Shown here: in pieces, positions 6,558 to 7,198 of the stretch
How the letters are laid out: each line of letters opens with the position of its first letter
Position numbering within the stretch: position 1 is the stretch's first letter
NCBI GenBank assembly: GCA_003230535.1
Contig: QIEW01000095.1
Coordinates: forward strand, 1-7,198
Direction of reading: 5' to 3'
Source: a bacterium
Lineage (GTDB): Bacteria > SZUA-182 > SZUA-191
DNA: 7,198 bases
The notes under the pieces: generated by a model
What the model saw: only the letters and a program-made list of their open reading frames with translations
The model's database searches: none
Told to the model about the DNA's origin: nothing
Position numbers and translations under genes: made by a program

Positions 6558-6599
6558 GTTATAAGGTGCTGTCAGGTGTTACCACCTGACACCTTAACC
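6558..6599. repeat. GTCRGG-family hairpin 3
   Basis: Core arms GTCAGGTG (6571-6578) and CACCTGAC (6583-6590) enclose TTAC. Outer bases extend the stem: GGTTA, then AGGT on the left pair with ACCTTAACC on the right, with small bulges on the left (TA and GCT). It lies inside the 6462-6622 element. Confidence 0.6.
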
Positions 6600-6655
6600 A
6601 TCTGATGGCAACTTGGTATAAGAACATTTTAAAGTACCGTTTGTGGTTATTTTGT

Positions 6656-6681
6656 GCAGTCAGGTCCTCAGACCTGACTGC
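6656..6681 (+). repeat. GTCRGG-family hairpin 4
   Basis: Arms GCAGTCAGGTC and GACCTGACTGC pair perfectly over 11 bp around loop CTCA, the same loop as hairpin 1. GGTTTTAGG follows, so weak terminator activity on the + strand is possible. It lies about 460 bp after the DUF1786 stop. Confidence 0.6.
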
Positions 6682-6692
6682 GGTTTTAGGAT

Positions 6693-6717
6693 GTGTCAGA
6701 TTTCCTGAATCTGACAC
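6693..6717. repeat. GTCRGG-family hairpin 5
   Basis: Arms GTGTCAGATT and AATCTGACAC pair perfectly over 10 bp around loop TCCTG. It keeps the GTCAG/CTGAC core of the other hairpins but has an AT-rich inner stem and a 5-nt loop. It lies 11 nt after hairpin 4. Confidence 0.55.
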
Positions 6718-6802
6718 CACAGAAAAACATTGCGATTCATCCTAAAACGGTATATTGGATATTTCCAAGTCCCTTAAAATCCTTTTTTACGGGTAGGATT
6801 AT

Positions 6803-6818
6803 AGGTTTGCGTAAACCT
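6803..6818. other. small stem-loop upstream of the last gene
   Basis: AGGTTT and AAACCT pair over 6 bp around GCGT, about 38 bp before the start codon of the last gene. It may lie upstream of that gene's transcription start. It is too short to assign a role. Confidence 0.3.
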
Positions 6819-6842
6819 GAGTTAATCAATCTGCTTTTATCA

Positions 6843-6848
6843 TATACC
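6843..6848 (+). promoter_or_regulatory. -10-like box of the B12/radical SAM-type gene
   Basis: TATACC lies 8 nt before ATG 6857, with no Shine-Dalgarno sequence between them. TATCAT at 6838-6843 is an overlapping alternative. No good -35 box is visible. The spacing resembles the -10 boxes before the VWA-like and DUF1786 genes. Confidence 0.25.
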
Positions 6849-6856
6849 ACTACCAC

Positions 6857-7198
6857 ATGAAGAAAATAATCTTAATCTCTCCCTATTCGGAAATCGTTTC
6901 CTTTGGGTTGCGTTCAATATCAGCCTTTTTAAAAGCTGGTGGAGTACAAACCAGCATTATATTTGCCCCTTTGGAATCAAAGGCGAGTAATTGGATTGCT
7001 AAAAAAACAGCCGCAGTTTACAGCAACCAGGTGATCGATGATATTGCGGGTTTAGCCCGGGATGCCGATTTAATCGGTATTTCCCTGATGTCAAATTACT
7101 ATATCACGGCAGCCGATCTAACCCGGAGGCTGCGGCAAAAATTGCCCCACACGCCTATCCTTTGGGGAGGAATACATCCGACCGTATCCCCGGAAGAT
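6857..7198 (+). CDS. N-terminal part of a B12-binding-domain (probable radical SAM) protein
   Basis: The 114 codons visible run off the right edge. The product begins MKKIILISPYSEIVSFGLRS, a first strand and loop typical of B12-binding domains fused to radical SAM domains, where LRSISAFLKAGG forms the first helix. ADLIGISLMSNYY matches the strand before the middle helix, and PILWGGIHPTVSPED matches the well-known 'GGxHPTxxPE' motif that precedes the radical SAM part. The classical cobalamin ligand motif DxHxxG is absent from the visible part, as in many members of this group. The radical SAM CxxxCxxC motif would lie beyond the window and is not seen. There is no ribosome site. The reaction cannot be named. 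Its place after DUF1786 may be meaningful or accidental, since about 660 bp of repeats separates them. Confidence 0.75.
   Translation, partial: MKKIILISPYSEIVSFGLRSISAFLKAGGVQTSIIFAPLESKASNWIAKKTAAVYSNQVIDDIAGLARDADLIGISLMSNYYITAADLTRRLRQKLPHTPILWGGIHPTVSPED

Larger units (their letters stand above)
6462..6622. mobile_element. miniature element with perfect 20-bp inverted ends
   Basis: The ends CTTATACCAAGTTGCCATCA (6462-6481) and TGATGGCAACTTGGTATAAG (6603-6622) are exact reverse complements. If TATA (6464-6467 and 6617-6620) is a 4-bp target duplication, the element proper is 6468-6616 with CC/GG ends. Because TATA is a palindrome this cannot be settled from one copy. The core holds two hairpins that are inverted versions of each other. 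There is no transposase, so it would depend on one supplied elsewhere. Confidence 0.75.
6635..6752. repeat. inverted repeat TACCGTTT / AAACGGTA with nested arms
   Basis: Perfect 8-bp outer arms lie at 6635-6642 and 6745-6752. A second perfect pair, GTTTTAGGAT (6683-6692) and ATCCTAAAAC (6739-6748), overlaps the right outer arm. The region also contains hairpins 4 and 5. It may be another miniature element or two nested ones. No convincing target duplication was seen. Confidence 0.4.

Noticed and set aside
4820-6717. CRISPR array or att sites formed by the repeated hairpins
   Set aside because: Spacing is irregular, the stems vary with compensation and there are no regular spacers, so they do not form a CRISPR array. 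No integrase is present.

Overview
The window looks like chromosomal DNA from an uncultured environmental, probably anaerobic bacterium. It has moderate GC content, short genes on the + strand only, and intergenic spaces packed with small inverted-repeat elements. A DUF1786-family gene (common in methanogens, Desulfobacterota-like bacteria and other anaerobes) and a cobalamin-binding/radical SAM-type gene start fit an anaerobe. I cannot name a phylum from this sequence. No rRNA, tRNA, CRISPR array or transposase gene is visible.

Layout. Positions 1-549 hold at most a 33-codon tail of an unidentified gene, a compact double hairpin (176-245) and a promoter-like sequence (519-547). Positions 556-3177 encode a large membrane protein with a signal peptide, about seven membrane helices and an extracytoplasmic von Willebrand A (VWA)-like domain with a degenerate metal site. 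Positions 3178-3455 hold a 161-bp transposon-like miniature element with a 4-bp target duplication, then a terminator. Positions 3456-4730 encode a MoxR-family AAA+ ATPase with two insertions. Positions 4731-5124 are repeats, including a second copy of the miniature element. Positions 5125-6198 encode a DUF1786 actin-fold protein. Positions 6199-6856 are almost entirely nested repeats and hairpins. Positions 6857-7198 are the N-terminal end of a gene that runs off the window; its product starts with a B12-binding-type domain.

How the genes may work together. The VWA-like membrane protein and the MoxR ATPase are probably functional partners, as MoxR/VWA pairs usually are. The order is reversed from the common one (ATPase first), and the two genes are separated by a mobile element plus a terminator, so they are probably not one simple operon. 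The predicted topology puts the VWA-like domain on the opposite side of the membrane from the cytosolic ATPase. DUF1786 and the radical SAM-type gene form a second, metabolic-looking group.

The most unusual features are (1) the MoxR/membrane-VWA pair; (2) two copies of a miniature element with perfect 4-bp target duplications, one inserted exactly at the VWA stop codon and one that creates a spurious 59-codon extension of the DUF1786 reading frame; (3) a family of short hairpins whose stems differ by compensatory base-pair changes; and (4) three genes without a Shine-Dalgarno sequence that have a -10-like hexamer 7-8 nt before the start codon, which suggests leaderless transcripts.
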